From Bremerella sp. P1 (GTDB lineage: Bacteria > Planctomycetota > Planctomycetia > Pirellulales > Pirellulaceae), in NCBI RefSeq assembly GCF_028748185.1, contig NZ_CP118164.1:6783814-6847813 (forward strand): a stretch of 64,000 nt of DNA, in the 5' to 3' direction. Numbering within the stretch: the stretch's first letter is position 1; every line of letters starts with the position of its first letter. Positions 43,716 to 53,094 of the stretch are shown here, one piece after another. The position numbers and the translations under genes were made by a program. The notes under the pieces were generated by a model that was not told the DNA's origin, ran no database searches, and was given only the letters and a program-made list of their open reading frames with translations.

Positions 43716-44309
43716 TTACACCGATTCGATGTAAACGCCGCGGCGATCGCGCTGAACCTGGCGGGCATCGTCAATCATCAACGCGACCTTCTTCACTTCC
43801 TTGATACCGGGAATGCGAAGCTCGGGGTGCGTGCGGTCACTGGAGGTAATCCGGATCGTACCAACATTGAACATACGATCGAGAATACCCTGTTCGACCG
43901 TCACGTCGTCGATGTCGATCACTTCGATCCGGTCGGTCGTTCGCTTGATGACACCGTGCTCGTGAATGAAGCGGCGGGTGGTCAGCTCGTAGGCGACCCC
44001 CATTTTGATCCACCATACGCGGATGAATTGTCCGATCCAAAGCACGGGAATCGCAATCAAAATCGGCCAGAAGAAGACGCCACCCACGATCAGCCCGATG
44101 GTGATCAGAGTCAGGATCATGAAACTGCCGCTCTGATCGACGGCCGAGTATCCACCGCTCCAGATATGTTCGTCAGCACCGCCGCCGGCCTTTCGTTTGC
44201 CCGCGGAGAACTCTGCACCGGGGTCTCGCTCGCCCGCATCCGTAGGGGCGTCGTTCGGCGTACTGAAGTTAGGCGGGTTGCCAGCATCGTTGGGGTTGCT
44301 CGAGTCCAT
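43716..44309 (-). CDS. bacterial PH-domain (bPH2/YdbT-like) membrane protein
   Basis: The 197-residue protein has a disordered Asn/Pro/Asp-rich N-terminus of about 55 residues, two membrane helices (SGSFMILTLITIGLIVGGVF, ILIAIPVLWIGQFIRVWWIK) and a bacterial PH domain: VAYELTTRRFIHEHGVIKRT, IDIDDVTVEQGILDRMFNVG, TIRITSSD. Proteins of this type may help assemble membrane signalling or transport complexes; the specific role is unknown. Start is the ATG at 44309; no downstream gene depends on it. Confidence 0.82.
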   Translation of the reverse strand: MDSSNPNDAGNPPNFSTPNDAPTDAGERDPGAEFSAGKRKAGGGADEHIWSGGYSAVDQSGSFMILTLITIGLIVGGVFFWPILIAIPVLWIGQFIRVWWIKMGVAYELTTRRFIHEHGVIKRTTDRIEVIDIDDVTVEQGILDRMFNVGTIRITSSDRTHPELRIPGIKEVKKVALMIDDARQVQRDRRGVYIESV

Positions 44310-44648
44310 CGTTCAATTCCTTCCCAATGGAAAAAGCAGGGGGGCCTGCGTGGTTCTTGAAAAAGGGGGGGATACCTCTGAGCGAATATTCGCAAAAACG
44401 AGGCCAATCTTGATCCTTTTCCCGGCCATTATAGAGTTTCTGAAGGCTCAAAAAACGTCCCTGTCGCGAGTTTTTCCAGAACTACGCCGCCTATTAAGTC
44501 GGCGGAATTGCGAGTTATCTTGTTTGCTGAAGAAGACTTAGCTTGCTCAATTTGAAAGTTCAGGCCAAACTATGAAGATTGAAGCAGTTTCCTTGACGGT
44601 GACCGCGCACTTTTTTTGTTCGCGTCATCGTGATATCGAGTAAGCCCA
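44310..44648. other. divergent promoter region upstream of nrdR
   Basis: The 339 bp show no gene. Near 44485-44504 CGCCG and CGGCG could form a weak hairpin. For the plus strand, TTGACG near 44594-44599 is a possible -35, but no clear -10 was found, and no NrdR-box palindrome was recognised. Confidence 0.25.
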
Positions 44649-45131
44649 ATGCGATGCCCGTTCTGTCGAGCCGACAACGACCGTGTGATTGACTCACGCG
44701 CAAGCCAGGACAGTTTCTCGATTCGCCGTCGCCGCGAGTGCCTCGGTTGTAAACGGCGCTATACCACGTACGAGCGGGTCGAAGAACTTGATATCAAGAT
44801 CGTGAAGAAGGACAACGTCCGCGAACCGTTCCATCCGGAAAAGATCAAACGCGGTTTGTCGCTGGCCTGCTGGAAGCGACCGATCAGCGAAGCCCAGATC
44901 GAAGCGATCGTGGCGGCAGTCGAAAGCGAGATCTATTCGCAGTACGAAGGGGAAGTTGAAAGCCGCTTAATCGGCGAGATGGTCATGCAGCATCTGCACG
45001 CGATCGATCAGGTCGCCTACGTCCGCTTCGCCAGCGTCTACCGAGAATTCAAAGACGTGCGGGACTTCGTCGACGAACTGCAGCCGATGCTCAAGAAGTA
45101 CGCCCCAAGCGTACCGAAGCCCTCTTCGTAG
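44649..45131 (+). CDS. nrdR: transcriptional repressor NrdR
   Basis: This is a 160-residue protein of standard NrdR length. The zinc ribbon has CPFC (Cys3, Cys6) and CLGC (Cys31, Cys34), with the basic stretch SIRRRRECLGCKRRYTTYER that contacts DNA. Residues 49-139 are the ATP cone (VREPFHPEKIKRGLSLACWK, ending RFASVYREFKDVRDFVDEL). NrdR represses ribonucleotide reductase genes according to dATP/ATP. No nrd gene is in the window. The start is ATG at 44649. Confidence 0.97.
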   Translation: MRCPFCRADNDRVIDSRASQDSFSIRRRRECLGCKRRYTTYERVEELDIKIVKKDNVREPFHPEKIKRGLSLACWKRPISEAQIEAIVAAVESEIYSQYEGEVESRLIGEMVMQHLHAIDQVAYVRFASVYREFKDVRDFVDELQPMLKKYAPSVPKPSS

Positions 45132-45176
45132 ACGTTTGGAACTTCGGCACGCGGACGTTTCTTTCTTCGTGCAGCA

Positions 45177-46199
45177 CTAATTTGGGCTGTACCCGTCCCA
45201 CATCCAAACCAGCGTATCGGCCAGGGTCAGCTCGAAGACCTTCTTGTCGCAGTGGCGGGTAGCCTTGCTGTAGATGTAGCGGTAGTCGTAGCCTTTGGCT
45301 TTCAGCGCGGCGGCGGTTCGATTGTTGGCCATGACCCAGTTGTGGTAGGTCTCTTCGGGATCGTTGGCGCGGTTGTCGTTCTCGGCGACGTGCGTGAAGA
45401 TCCGCAGCGGCTTCTTCTCGCTGTTTTCAATCAGCTTCATGCTCGAGTGATACTCCCACGCGCCCAGGGGATAGTCCTTCTCCTGAGGTGCGTCATCGTC
45501 TTGCTGATCGACAAACGTGCCGGAGTACGTAATCAGGCGGCGGAACAGGTCGGGACGAAACCAACCGATCGTCAGCGCCGCAGCGCCGCCCGAGCTACAT
45601 CCCATCACGGCTTTGCCCCACGGATCTTCCGTGAAAGCGATATTTGGATAAGCGACTTTGATCTCGGGATTGTTCAACACGGCCGGCAGGACTTCGTCAT
45701 TAATAAATCGGGCATGACGGTCGGACATGGTGTCGTATTCCAAACCACGCTGGCTTCCTTTGCCATCATTGCCACCGTTTTGCACGGCAATGGCGATGAA
45801 CGCTGGCAGCTTCCGCTTCGGATCTTTCGAGATCGTCAGGTTATCCAGCGCGTTGCGAACCAGGTTCAAGCGGCTGGGGCCATCGAAAGAAACCAGAATC
45901 GGTGCCTTTGTGCCGTCTTCATACGCGGCAGGAACATAGACGAAGATCTTCCGTTCGGTCCGCACTTCCTTCTTAGGGTCGAGCGTCGTGTCTTTGCCGT
46001 CGAAGATCTTGCTCTCGGCCAGCGGCATCGAGAACTCAAACGACTTCCCCTTGGGATTGCCTTGGTCGGTCAGGTCGGGATCGATGTGGTAATCGGGTCC
46101 GATGACGAAGTCGCCATTGCCAGAAACCTTTTGGGCCTGGCTGACAGAGGGAACAATGGTAACGAGCAGCGTCAGGGACAAGAGGGTAAGAAATCGCAT
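45177..46199 (-). CDS. secreted putative esterase (alpha/beta hydrolase)
   Basis: The 340-residue protein has a signal peptide (MRFLTLLSLTLLVTIVPSVS, then QAQK). The nucleophile elbow is GCSSGG (VMGCSSGGAAALTIGWFRPD), and the C-terminal ATRHCDKKVFELTLAD supplies a candidate His. VFVYVPAAYEDG-like KIFVYVPAAYEDGTKAPILV matches the entry to the putative-esterase (enterochelin-esterase-like) fold. It probably hydrolyses an ester outside the cytoplasm; the substrate is unknown. It is convergent with nrdR and 100 bp downstream of the polyprenyl synthase. Confidence 0.85.
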   Translation of the reverse strand: MRFLTLLSLTLLVTIVPSVSQAQKVSGNGDFVIGPDYHIDPDLTDQGNPKGKSFEFSMPLAESKIFDGKDTTLDPKKEVRTERKIFVYVPAAYEDGTKAPILVSFDGPSRLNLVRNALDNLTISKDPKRKLPAFIAIAVQNGGNDGKGSQRGLEYDTMSDRHARFINDEVLPAVLNNPEIKVAYPNIAFTEDPWGKAVMGCSSGGAAALTIGWFRPDLFRRLITYSGTFVDQQDDDAPQEKDYPLGAWEYHSSMKLIENSEKKPLRIFTHVAENDNRANDPEETYHNWVMANNRTAAALKAKGYDYRYIYSKATRHCDKKVFELTLADTLVWMWDGYSPN

Positions 46200-46299
46200 G
46201 GTGAGCTATCGTTCGACAGGGGAGGGAAGGGGGTCTGTTTCCCTCTAGCATATTCGACAGCAAAGCACCGCGATAGCATTCGCGAGAATAGCCGGCCTT

Positions 46300-47304
46300 C
46301 TAATAGCAGCGTTTGAGAACGAATTCCGCGAGTTGACGCAGAGCCGTCGTCGCGTCCCCTTCGGGCCACTGGGCGATACTTGCCAACGCGGTCTCTACGT
46401 GGCGAATGGCCGTTTGCCGGGCATAAGCCGCGCTGTCGAACTCTTCAAGCCAAGCCATGACCTGGGCAGGATCAGGCGACTCGGCCTGCAGGGCAGCCAA
46501 CATCTCGGCTCTCGTTTCCGACGGAGCGACTTTCAACGCATGGATGATCGGCAGGGTTGGCTTACGCTGGGCCAGGTCGGTACCAAGCGTCTTGCCGGTT
46601 CGATCAGTGTCGCCTTCGATATCGAGCAGATCGTCGACAATCTGGAAAGCAACGCCCAGGCATCGTCCGTATTCGGCTGCCTGCTTGTTCGCTTCTTCCG
46701 GCGCGTCGGCATAGGTTGCACCCAGTTCACAGGCACACTGGCAGAGCACGGCTGTCTTGGCTTCGATGATCGAGAGGTACTCTTCTTCACTCAGGTCGAA
46801 GCGTCCCTTGGTCGTGATCTGTCGAAGCTCACCTTCGCAAACAATGTTGGTCGCCTGACCGATCTTTTGCGCGGCCAAGGTCGTTGGCAGCGTGCTGGCG
46901 AGGTAGAACGCGTGGGTGAAAAGGAAGTCGCCCACGAGTACGCTCGACTCGGTTCCCCAACGATGATGAATCGTTTCCAGGTGACGCCGTGTTTCTGCAC
47001 CGTCGAGCACGTCGTCGTGAATTAGCGTGGCCGTGTGAACCATCTCGAGCACGGCACCCAGCTTGTGATGGCTAGGCGTGATGTTGCTCCAAGCTTGACC
47101 ACAAAGCAGAACCAGGGCAGGGCGAAGACGCTTTCCACCGAGCAGGTAACCATACGAAACGATGTCGCTAACCTTGGGGAACTTCGACGACATCTCCCGC
47201 TTCAAAATCGCTTCGACTTCCGCCAAGTCGTCACCGATTCCACCGTAACAACGCATCAGTGCTTCGGCACTGGGAGCGGCTGGAGTCTGATTCGCAGGAT
47301 TCAC
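46300..47304 (-). CDS. polyprenyl (isoprenoid) diphosphate synthase, IspB type
   Basis: The enzyme has both Asp-rich motifs: DDVLDGAETRR (FARM region, in MVHTATLIHDDVLDG) and DDLLDIEGD (SARM region, in VAFQIVDDLLDIE), and GGKRLRPALVLL near the N-terminus. Such synthases make the isoprenoid tail of quinones by chain elongation from farnesyl diphosphate; length of product cannot be read off. Two GTG starts compete: 47304 leaves a 19-bp gap after moaC and has CGAGA upstream, whereas 47349 overlaps moaC by 26 bp. I favour 47304 (334 residues). It follows moaC on the same strand. Confidence 0.92.
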   Translation of the reverse strand: MNPANQTPAAPSAEALMRCYGGIGDDLAEVEAILKREMSSKFPKVSDIVSYGYLLGGKRLRPALVLLCGQAWSNITPSHHKLGAVLEMVHTATLIHDDVLDGAETRRHLETIHHRWGTESSVLVGDFLFTHAFYLASTLPTTLAAQKIGQATNIVCEGELRQITTKGRFDLSEEEYLSIIEAKTAVLCQCACELGATYADAPEEANKQAAEYGRCLGVAFQIVDDLLDIEGDTDRTGKTLGTDLAQRKPTLPIIHALKVAPSETRAEMLAALQAESPDPAQVMAWLEEFDSAAYARQTAIRHVETALASIAQWPEGDATTALRQLAEFVLKRCY

Positions 47305-47323
47305 GATGGTCTCGATTCGCTTT

Positions 47324-47815
47324 CTATTCGGCTTTTGGTTCAGACGCACGCTGGAAGGTACCTGACCTGCCGCCTGACTTCTTCATCAGGCGAACATGCT
47401 CGATCTCCATTCTTCGATCGATTGCCTTGCACATGTCGTAAATGGTTAATGCGGCAACCGAAGCGGCCGTCATAGCTTCCATTTCGACACCAGTCTTGGC
47501 CGTTACCCGGGCTGTGGCGGTCACCATCAGCCGAGTTGCATCGGCAAACTCGAATGCCACTTCAATGCTTTCCAGCGGTAGTCCGTGGCACAGGGGAATC
47601 AGCTCGTCGGTTCGCTTGGCCGCCATGATGCCGGCCAGTCTTGCCACTTGCAGTACTTCCCCTTTCTTATTTCGGTTATCTCGGATCGCATCTGCGGTAG
47701 CGGCTTCCATTTTTACGCAAGCCTCGGCGACCGCCTCGCGAAGGGTAGCTTGTTTCTGCCCCACGTCGACCATCTTGGCCGCCCCAGAGCGATCCAAATG
47801 CGTGAAATCCGCCAT
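47324..47815 (-). CDS. moaC: cyclic pyranopterin monophosphate synthase MoaC
   Basis: From the ATG at 47815 (163 residues, GAGGG just upstream) the protein starts [19 protein letters not shown]. It contains the full MoaC signature: [48 protein letters not shown] and DMCKAID. It catalyses formation of cyclic pyranopterin monophosphate in molybdenum-cofactor synthesis, acting after MoaA. Other moa genes are not in the window. A TTG codon directly before the ATG could read one residue longer but has worse spacing. Confidence 0.97.
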   Translation of the reverse strand: MADFTHLDRSGAAKMVDVGQKQATLREAVAEACVKMEAATADAIRDNRNKKGEVLQVARLAGIMAAKRTDELIPLCHGLPLESIEVAFEFADATRLMVTATARVTAKTGVEMEAMTAASVAALTIYDMCKAIDRRMEIEHVRLMKKSGGRSGTFQRASEPKAE

Positions 47816-47948
47816 CAAGCCCTCACACGTAAAATCACCAATGCCTCCATGTTAAGGCGATTCGTCATTCTTCAGAAGGGGCGCTGACAACGTTTTCTGC
47901 GGATGAAACCCTCGCCCGCTTCTGGGCGAATCTCCGCAGCACGCAACC

Positions 47949-47980
47949 CGCGTGTTCTCAATCATGAGAACCGCAACGCG
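47949..47980. repeat. nested inverted repeat in the moaC upstream gap
   Basis: GTTCTCA (47954-47960) and TGAGAAC (47965-47971) are perfect inverted copies around atca, enclosed by CGCGT (47949-47953) and ACGCG (47976-47980) with a 4-nt bulge on one side. The site lies 134 bp upstream of moaC and is divergent toward the lipoprotein gene. A dimeric-regulator site is possible. The rest of the gap (47816-48371) shows only a weak CGCCC/GGGCG hairpin near 47910-47925 and no gene. Confidence 0.45.
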
Positions 47981-48371
47981 TGAGAATCGGTTAACCCGAA
48001 TGTTGAGGGGGATTTCATCCGCTCAATCACCTCTCGACAGGCAGCTCACGCCCCTTACCAGTCGCCGGAAACGACCCGCTTAGGCTGCCATTTACGCGCA
48101 ATTCAGGGCATTTCCAAAGGCCAACATTCAGATTGGCAACCTGGGCAAGGAAGCAGAAAACATTCGCCAGACCCCTTGCTATCGCGGGGAATCCGACATC
48201 CCATTCCAGGTGGTGACATTTAATTACCCTTCTGCCCTGTTTTTTTCCCTTGAATGCCTTAACAAGGCTAATTACAAATCTAGCAGCACAAACACCCCAC
48301 TAAGAGTAGTCCAACCCCCTTCATCTCGACCAGTTCCTGCCCTTGATTCTGAAGTCGGAAAGTTGTCATTC

Positions 48372-48791
48372 ATGAAAGCTTATGCGTTATCGACAGCCCT
48401 GGTCATGACCTGCCTTCTTCTTAGTGGCTGCGGTGGCGATGGAATCCCCCGTGCCGCCGTCCAGGGAACCGTCACCTATGACGGCGAGCCTGTTGAATCG
48501 GGCGTGATCATGTTCATTCCCGAAACGGTCGCCCCGGTGGCCCTCAAGATCACCGATGGCCAATACGACACAGAGTCCGATATCAATGATCGGCGCGGAG
48601 CCGTCATCGGGCATTGCTCAGTCCAAATATTCGCCAATCGCCCGACCGGCCGCAGTTATACGGATGTCATGACCGGCGAAAAAATGGAAGAGACCAAGCA
48701 GTTTGTGCCTGCCAAGTACAACGAGCGGACCGAACTGACCGCCGAAGTCGAAGCCGGGCAGCAAACGATCGACTTCCATCTCGAGAAGTAA
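48372..48791 (+). CDS. small lipoprotein with carboxypeptidase-regulatory-like fold
   Basis: From the ATG at 48372 (139 residues) it has a lipoprotein signal (MKAYALSTALVMTCLLLSGC, Cys20). The mature part begins AAVQGTVTYDGEPVESGVIM, a beta-sandwich typical of carboxypeptidase-regulatory-like repeats. The frame extends to 48210 but without a signal. In planctomycetes these lipoproteins are regularly found immediately before DUF1559 genes, as here (82 bp gap). The pair's function is unknown; anchoring or display of the DUF1559 protein is a guess. Confidence 0.85.
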   Translation: MKAYALSTALVMTCLLLSGCGGDGIPRAAVQGTVTYDGEPVESGVIMFIPETVAPVALKITDGQYDTESDINDRRGAVIGHCSVQIFANRPTGRSYTDVMTGEKMEETKQFVPAKYNERTELTAEVEAGQQTIDFHLEK

Positions 48792-48873
48792 ACGGAGCCT
48801 CCAGCCAACCCACTTAAGACCAATGACCGATTCGATCCATTCCTTATCCCTACCTCTTTGAAGGATATCCCCG

Positions 48874-49815
48874 ATGTTAGCCCCTTCATCTCGCAAGTCC
48901 GGCTTCACGCTTGTCGAACTGCTGGTTGTCATCGCGATTATCGGCGTGCTGATTGCCTTGCTCTTGCCAGCCGTGCAACAGGCCCGCGAGGCCGCCCGTC
49001 GCATGTCTTGCAGCAACAACATGAAGCAGTTGGGCCTAGCCACGCATGTTTATCACGATGCGTTCGGCCAATTCCCGCTCGGTTGCCTGTACTTCGATAA
49101 GGCAAGTCCTTGGAATAACAACCTGACCACCTGGCTGGCTCGCATTCTGCCGCAGATCGAACAAACGGCTCTGCACGAGCAAGTCAATTACGTCAGCGAT
49201 GCCTACACCTCGAACAACACGCCGGCCCAGGTCGAAATCGAAGCTTACCGCTGCCCCAGCAATGCCGAAGATCCCCGCAACACGGCGTCGGTATCGACCG
49301 CGCCCACCGACTACGCAGCATGCGTAGGAAAATCGTGGAACCTGGGCGGCAACGACATCAACAACACCGGTTGGACCGCCGTAATTGTGCACGGCAAGAG
49401 CAAAGGTATCTTCGCGGCCAACGGCACCGTTCGTTTTGCCGATGTGACCGACGGCTTGTCGAATACGATGGCCATTTCAGAGATCACCCATGGCGACTTC
49501 TACGCCAGCAGCAGCACCCGGCCGACCTGCATTTCGGACCTGGGCACACAGAGCACCGTCCCCAATGGCGACTCGTGGCTGATCGGACGCTTTCAAGACT
49601 GGTGCTTCAACACGCAGTACACTCCGAACCCACCCAGCCCCGACTGTCAGCACAATGGTGTGTGGTTCAATGTCGCAGCTCGCAGCTTTCATCCTGGCGG
49701 TGTCCAGGTAACCATGGGTGACGGTTCGGTCCGCTTTGTTGCCGAAACCATATCTCTTTCGACCTGGCAAAACCTCAGCAACCGGGATGACGGTAACGTG
49801 CTGGGTCAGTTCTAG
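48874..49815 (+). CDS. DUF1559 protein with type IV pilin-like N-terminus
   Basis: The 313-residue protein begins with a prepilin leader: [20 protein letters not shown], followed by [20 protein letters not shown]. The Gly-Phe junction and Glu5 fit PilD cleavage and pseudopilin packing. The C-terminal half is the DUF1559 domain, with [20 protein letters not shown]. These proteins are greatly expanded in planctomycetes and are thought to be surface-exposed, but few have been characterised. It follows the lipoprotein gene and ends before a terminator. Confidence 0.94.
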   Translation: MLAPSSRKSGFTLVELLVVIAIIGVLIALLLPAVQQAREAARRMSCSNNMKQLGLATHVYHDAFGQFPLGCLYFDKASPWNNNLTTWLARILPQIEQTALHEQVNYVSDAYTSNNTPAQVEIEAYRCPSNAEDPRNTASVSTAPTDYAACVGKSWNLGGNDINNTGWTAVIVHGKSKGIFAANGTVRFADVTDGLSNTMAISEITHGDFYASSSTRPTCISDLGTQSTVPNGDSWLIGRFQDWCFNTQYTPNPPSPDCQHNGVWFNVAARSFHPGGVQVTMGDGSVRFVAETISLSTWQNLSNRDDGNVLGQF

Positions 49816-49886
49816 TCATCGCCGTCGCGTTTCGGGGGCGGTCTTGTTCCCTCTTCACCGCGCGTCGGTGAGGAGGGGGCAAGAAC

Positions 49887-49927
49887 GAAAAAAAGACGCC
49901 GCGACTTGCATCGTGGCGTCTTTTTTT
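49887..49927. terminator. intrinsic terminator after the DUF1559 gene
   Basis: GACGCCGCGA (49895-49904) pairs with TCGTGGCGTC (49911-49920) with one G-U pair across cttgca. A run of seven T follows and A-rich sequence precedes, so it can end transcription in both directions between convergent genes. Confidence 0.85.
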
Positions 49928-49962
49928 AAGCTCGGATTGTGGTAACCCCGAAGAATCTGGTC

Positions 49963-50535
49963 TTAGACCAATTCCTTCTTAGCACCGATCAAGGTTCGCA
50001 GACGTTCGGCCAGCAGAGCCGCATCAAACGGCTTCTTGAACGTCTCATTGATCGTGGATCGATCGAAGCTCATAGAGCTTCCATCGTCGGGCAGCAAGGC
50101 GATCAGAATCGTTTCCGCGAAGTCCGGATTCCGACGCAGATTCTGGCAAATCTGCAATGCCTCGATACGACCGATCGAGAAATCCACGATAATGCAGTCC
50201 GGGTGAAAACCTTCGGCTTGAATTCCCGCCTCGAAACCACTCGCGGCCACGCAGACCTTGAATGCTTTCTCGAGCGGAAGCTCGCGACGCAAGTTTTCCA
50301 CCAACACTTGGTCCTGAGCAACGATCAGCACCTTGGCCATGGCTTCGTCTTCCAAGTCGCCAAGGGGCATGCCGTGTTCTTTCAGGAACTTGATCAAATA
50401 TTCCCGCGGGATACGACGGTCCTGGGAACCAGGAATGCGATACCCTTTGAGGCGGCCCGAATCAAACCACTTACTCACAGTGCGGGGGGCCACTTTGCAG
50501 ATCTTTGCGACCTGTCCTGTTGTGAAGACCTTCAT
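49963..50535 (-). CDS. HTH-receiver regulator with N-terminal DNA-binding domain
   Basis: From MKVFTTGQVAKICKVAPRTV (50535, GGAG upstream) the protein has 190 residues. Residues 1-55 are an excisionase/MerR/BldC-like winged helix (SKWFDSGRLKGYRIPGSQDR). Residues 66-188 are a receiver with an intact phosphoacceptor, Asp118 in CIIVDFSIG, and the conserved Lys in TFKKPF. The order HTH-receiver is the reverse of the usual response regulator. No histidine kinase is adjacent. It probably controls genes in response to a distant kinase. The frame to 50601 adds 22 residues with no domain. Confidence 0.85.
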   Translation of the reverse strand: MKVFTTGQVAKICKVAPRTVSKWFDSGRLKGYRIPGSQDRRIPREYLIKFLKEHGMPLGDLEDEAMAKVLIVAQDQVLVENLRRELPLEKAFKVCVAASGFEAGIQAEGFHPDCIIVDFSIGRIEALQICQNLRRNPDFAETILIALLPDDGSSMSFDRSTINETFKKPFDAALLAERLRTLIGAKKELV

Positions 50536-51343
50536 CACAGGCTCTCCATTACTCTTTCGTTGAGTTGACCTCCACTGTGTTTCCGGTTCTGGCGGAAACA
50601 CGAAAATCGCCCCTCATCTTCCACTCAGACTCCTCTGGCGATCCCTCGCACTCGGCTATGGGTAGAGTCTTCGTTTTCAATGTCTGGGTCAGGGCGCTAC
50701 AAACGCTGCTTCTCTCGTGGCTCGTACTCAGATCCTTCTGAACCGCGCCTTCAAGGCGGAAACCGGATCCACTACTCACGACTAGGATTGAAAGGACATT
50801 CCGAAGAATAAACCTGACTCACCATTTCGCAGCGGCTCGGCGATGCGGTGACCAATGGGAGAATCCCAAACAGAACAACTCACGCATTGACGAGGTCACG
50901 CCACTGCGAAAGCTTCAGCTTGTTAAAGATTCCCCCCTTGGTCGGCTGCTTCATCACACCGACTGCAACAAGTGCTGCAATCGGGAAGTGTGTAACAAGC
51001 CTTCCGAAGGTTAATTTCGATGTTTTGGGGGGTGATTCTTTAGCATCTTTCCGATCTGTTTGCTGCGATCTTTAAAATCGCCACCAGCGGCACCGACAGA
51101 TTGTGCGTCCTGTTCCGGTTTTAACGGTGCGATGAGTCGCTAGCGGTTCTACCCGGTGGTATGGAATTATTCGCAAGTACTGATGAAAAGGCCATCGCCG
51201 ATGATCGGATTTGTTCGGCGGATGTCCGCAGACCAGCAACCCGGGAAAGACTTTCTTCAAGACGAAGATTTTCTCGAAATCATCACAACCAACTTCGTAC
51301 GTCCACTCCCACATCGAAGTTCATAGCTTCGTGCACAGAAGCC
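50536..51343. other. 808-bp region without convincing genes
   Basis: It separates the HTH-receiver gene from the paralogue array. The plus-strand frame beginning at 51161 runs into the first array gene, but its N-terminal 61 codons lack any feature shared with the paralogues, so I leave it non-coding. A short perfect hairpin CGCCTT-c-AAGGCG occurs near 50745-50758. Otherwise I see nothing definite. Confidence 0.3.
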
Positions 51344-52297
51344 ATGGCAATCGCTAGCAGCGGTGGTTATGTTGTGGCGATGGAAAATGAGAATACTGTT
51401 GAATTGCCTCGCCCCACATGGTTTCACGTGGTGCTCGCCCTGCTCGTGATGCTCATCGCCACGATTCGTCTCTCGGTGGCGTTGATCGAGATTGAGGACG
51501 ATCCACTCTTCATTTCATACCCGGTGTTTTACGGCGGCTGCGCCCTCGTGCTGCTGGTCACGCAGTACGGCAGCACTTTTCGCAGGTGGAAGTCCGGCAC
51601 GCTGATCGCGATCGGGCTATTATCCTTCTTGTTGGTTTGGTCGTTTATTGGGCTTGTGACCCTGACAATTCAATTCGCCGTGAACCGGACCGCCTCGGAT
51701 CAATTGCTGACTTACATGGTATTTGTCGTCTTGGCTCCTTTGACTGCATGGGCAATCCAAGCAAATTGGAAGTGGTACCAAAACCTGGTAGCATTTTCCC
51801 GTCAGCACGAGTCCCATGAACCACCAAAGTCCTTTTCCCTTCTGGAACTCCTAGGGGTCACCTTTGTGCTGGCATGTACGATCGGACCGGTTAGCTACCG
51901 AGCAGGTACCAATCAATCTCTTTACGTGGAGGATGTTCCTCGCGCGGAAACGCCCTTCGCCGTCTCCGACAAGGCCGACCAGATCAAGTTCCGTCGCGAT
52001 CGTGACGGAACGATCAGGGCCTACTGGATCGAAAGTCCCTCTATCCTGGAGAAGTGGCTACAGAAGCAAGAGGAACGCCCTGAGGTCGTCCACTTTTCGA
52101 TCGATAAACAGGAAGAGGTTTGGGGCACGGAACCCATACCGCGAACGAAGTATGGAAGCGTCTACGATCACACCGGCTATTGGGCAATGAATATTGCAAC
52201 CTGGCAAGTCGGCAAACGAACCTACGAAGTCAGGTGGCCGCCATTGTCCGATCCTCTGGACGTCGACGTGTATTACTACGAGACCGATCGCGACTAG
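51344..52297 (+). CDS. tandem paralogue 1: four-helix membrane protein with C-terminal extracytoplasmic domain
   Basis: I do not recognise this family. From MAIASSGGYVVAMENENTVE (317 residues) four or five membrane helices are followed by a soluble C-terminal domain of about 115 residues. Motifs shared with the other array members include QYGSTFRRWKSG between helices, SLLELLGVTFVLACTIGPVS followed by YRAGTNQSLY at the last helix, and FRRDRDGTIRAYWIE. The start is supported because the second array gene has an alignable opening (MVIRGSSGYLVPME); an internal ATG at 51380 is the alternative. The C-terminal domain probably faces the periplasm. Function unknown. Confidence 0.7.
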   Translation: MAIASSGGYVVAMENENTVELPRPTWFHVVLALLVMLIATIRLSVALIEIEDDPLFISYPVFYGGCALVLLVTQYGSTFRRWKSGTLIAIGLLSFLLVWSFIGLVTLTIQFAVNRTASDQLLTYMVFVVLAPLTAWAIQANWKWYQNLVAFSRQHESHEPPKSFSLLELLGVTFVLACTIGPVSYRAGTNQSLYVEDVPRAETPFAVSDKADQIKFRRDRDGTIRAYWIESPSILEKWLQKQEERPEVVHFSIDKQEEVWGTEPIPRTKYGSVYDHTGYWAMNIATWQVGKRTYEVRWPPLSDPLDVDVYYYETDRD

Positions 52298-52341
52298 CGT
52301 GCCGCGATAAGCTGCCGATCACGTATTCACCTTGGCAAGCG

Positions 52342-52923
52342 ATGGTAATCCGCGGTAGTAGTGGCTATCTTGTGCCCATGGAATCTTCACCAGAAACACT
52401 GAAACCGCCCATTGCTATCGCCTGCACAGCGATCGGTATCATCACGGTTTGTCTGTTCGCTCTGGGAATCATCATCTCGTGGCTACCCGTCGGAGGCAAT
52501 CTTCTCCGTTTGGCTTTCTGCGTGGTGACTTATCCCGCGTTAGTCGCATGGCAGCAGTATGTAAGCGTGTTTCGATTCAACAAGCGAGCAGCGTCCGTCA
52601 CTGCGTTTCTAGGAGGCTTGGCTGGCGTCCCCACGACGCTGCTACTTTTCTTCACACTTGTTCACGAGGGCATAAAGGGCATAAAGGGCATCGACTGGGA
52701 AGGCTGCACGACCGCTTCCGTGATCTCGGTTACGGGATTGGCTTGCGTCGTCTGTAACGGGATCTGGCTTCAGCACGTGAAAGCCGCCGAAGAGCAGGGG
52801 ACAGCTCCGAAGCCTCGCGAAAAGTTCTCCTTAGGGGAACTGATGTGGTTTGTCGTCGCGGTCAGTTTCGTGATGGCCGTGAGCTCTTATTGGCAGAGGA
52901 CGTTTTCTGGTCCTCCACTTTAA
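52342..52923 (+). CDS. tandem paralogue 2: membrane protein, C-terminal domain missing
   Basis: The start is placed at 52342 (193 residues, MVIRGSSGYLVPMESSPETL), because the upstream extension to 52120 lies inside paralogue 1. It shares QQYVSVFRFNKRA and SLGELMWFVVAVSFVMAVSS with the other members but ends at SYWQRTFSGPPL, right where paralogues 1 and 3 begin their soluble domain. Either a truncation or a short natural form. A second in-frame ATG (MESSPETL) is possible. The gap to paralogue 1 is 44 bp. Confidence 0.6.
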   Translation: MVIRGSSGYLVPMESSPETLKPPIAIACTAIGIITVCLFALGIIISWLPVGGNLLRLAFCVVTYPALVAWQQYVSVFRFNKRAASVTAFLGGLAGVPTTLLLFFTLVHEGIKGIKGIDWEGCTTASVISVTGLACVVCNGIWLQHVKAAEEQGTAPKPREKFSLGELMWFVVAVSFVMAVSSYWQRTFSGPPL

Positions 52924-53094
52924 CGAGGCTGACATCACTCGACACTGGCTGATCATCGCACCAAAGGCTCGTCTCTATTACGATTCGCATACGCGGTAGG
53001 TGTCGCAACCGCTGGCGTAAGAATTGTTGCGATGCCATCGGCAGCCCTTTAGATTGTAGCTCTGCCGCTTCCTCTTTCTGGATAACCTGCATCG

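Noticed and set aside
45252-46316. 354-codon open frame on the plus strand opposite the esterase
   Set aside because: The esterase has a signal peptide and nucleophile motif; the plus frame is a mirror of it.
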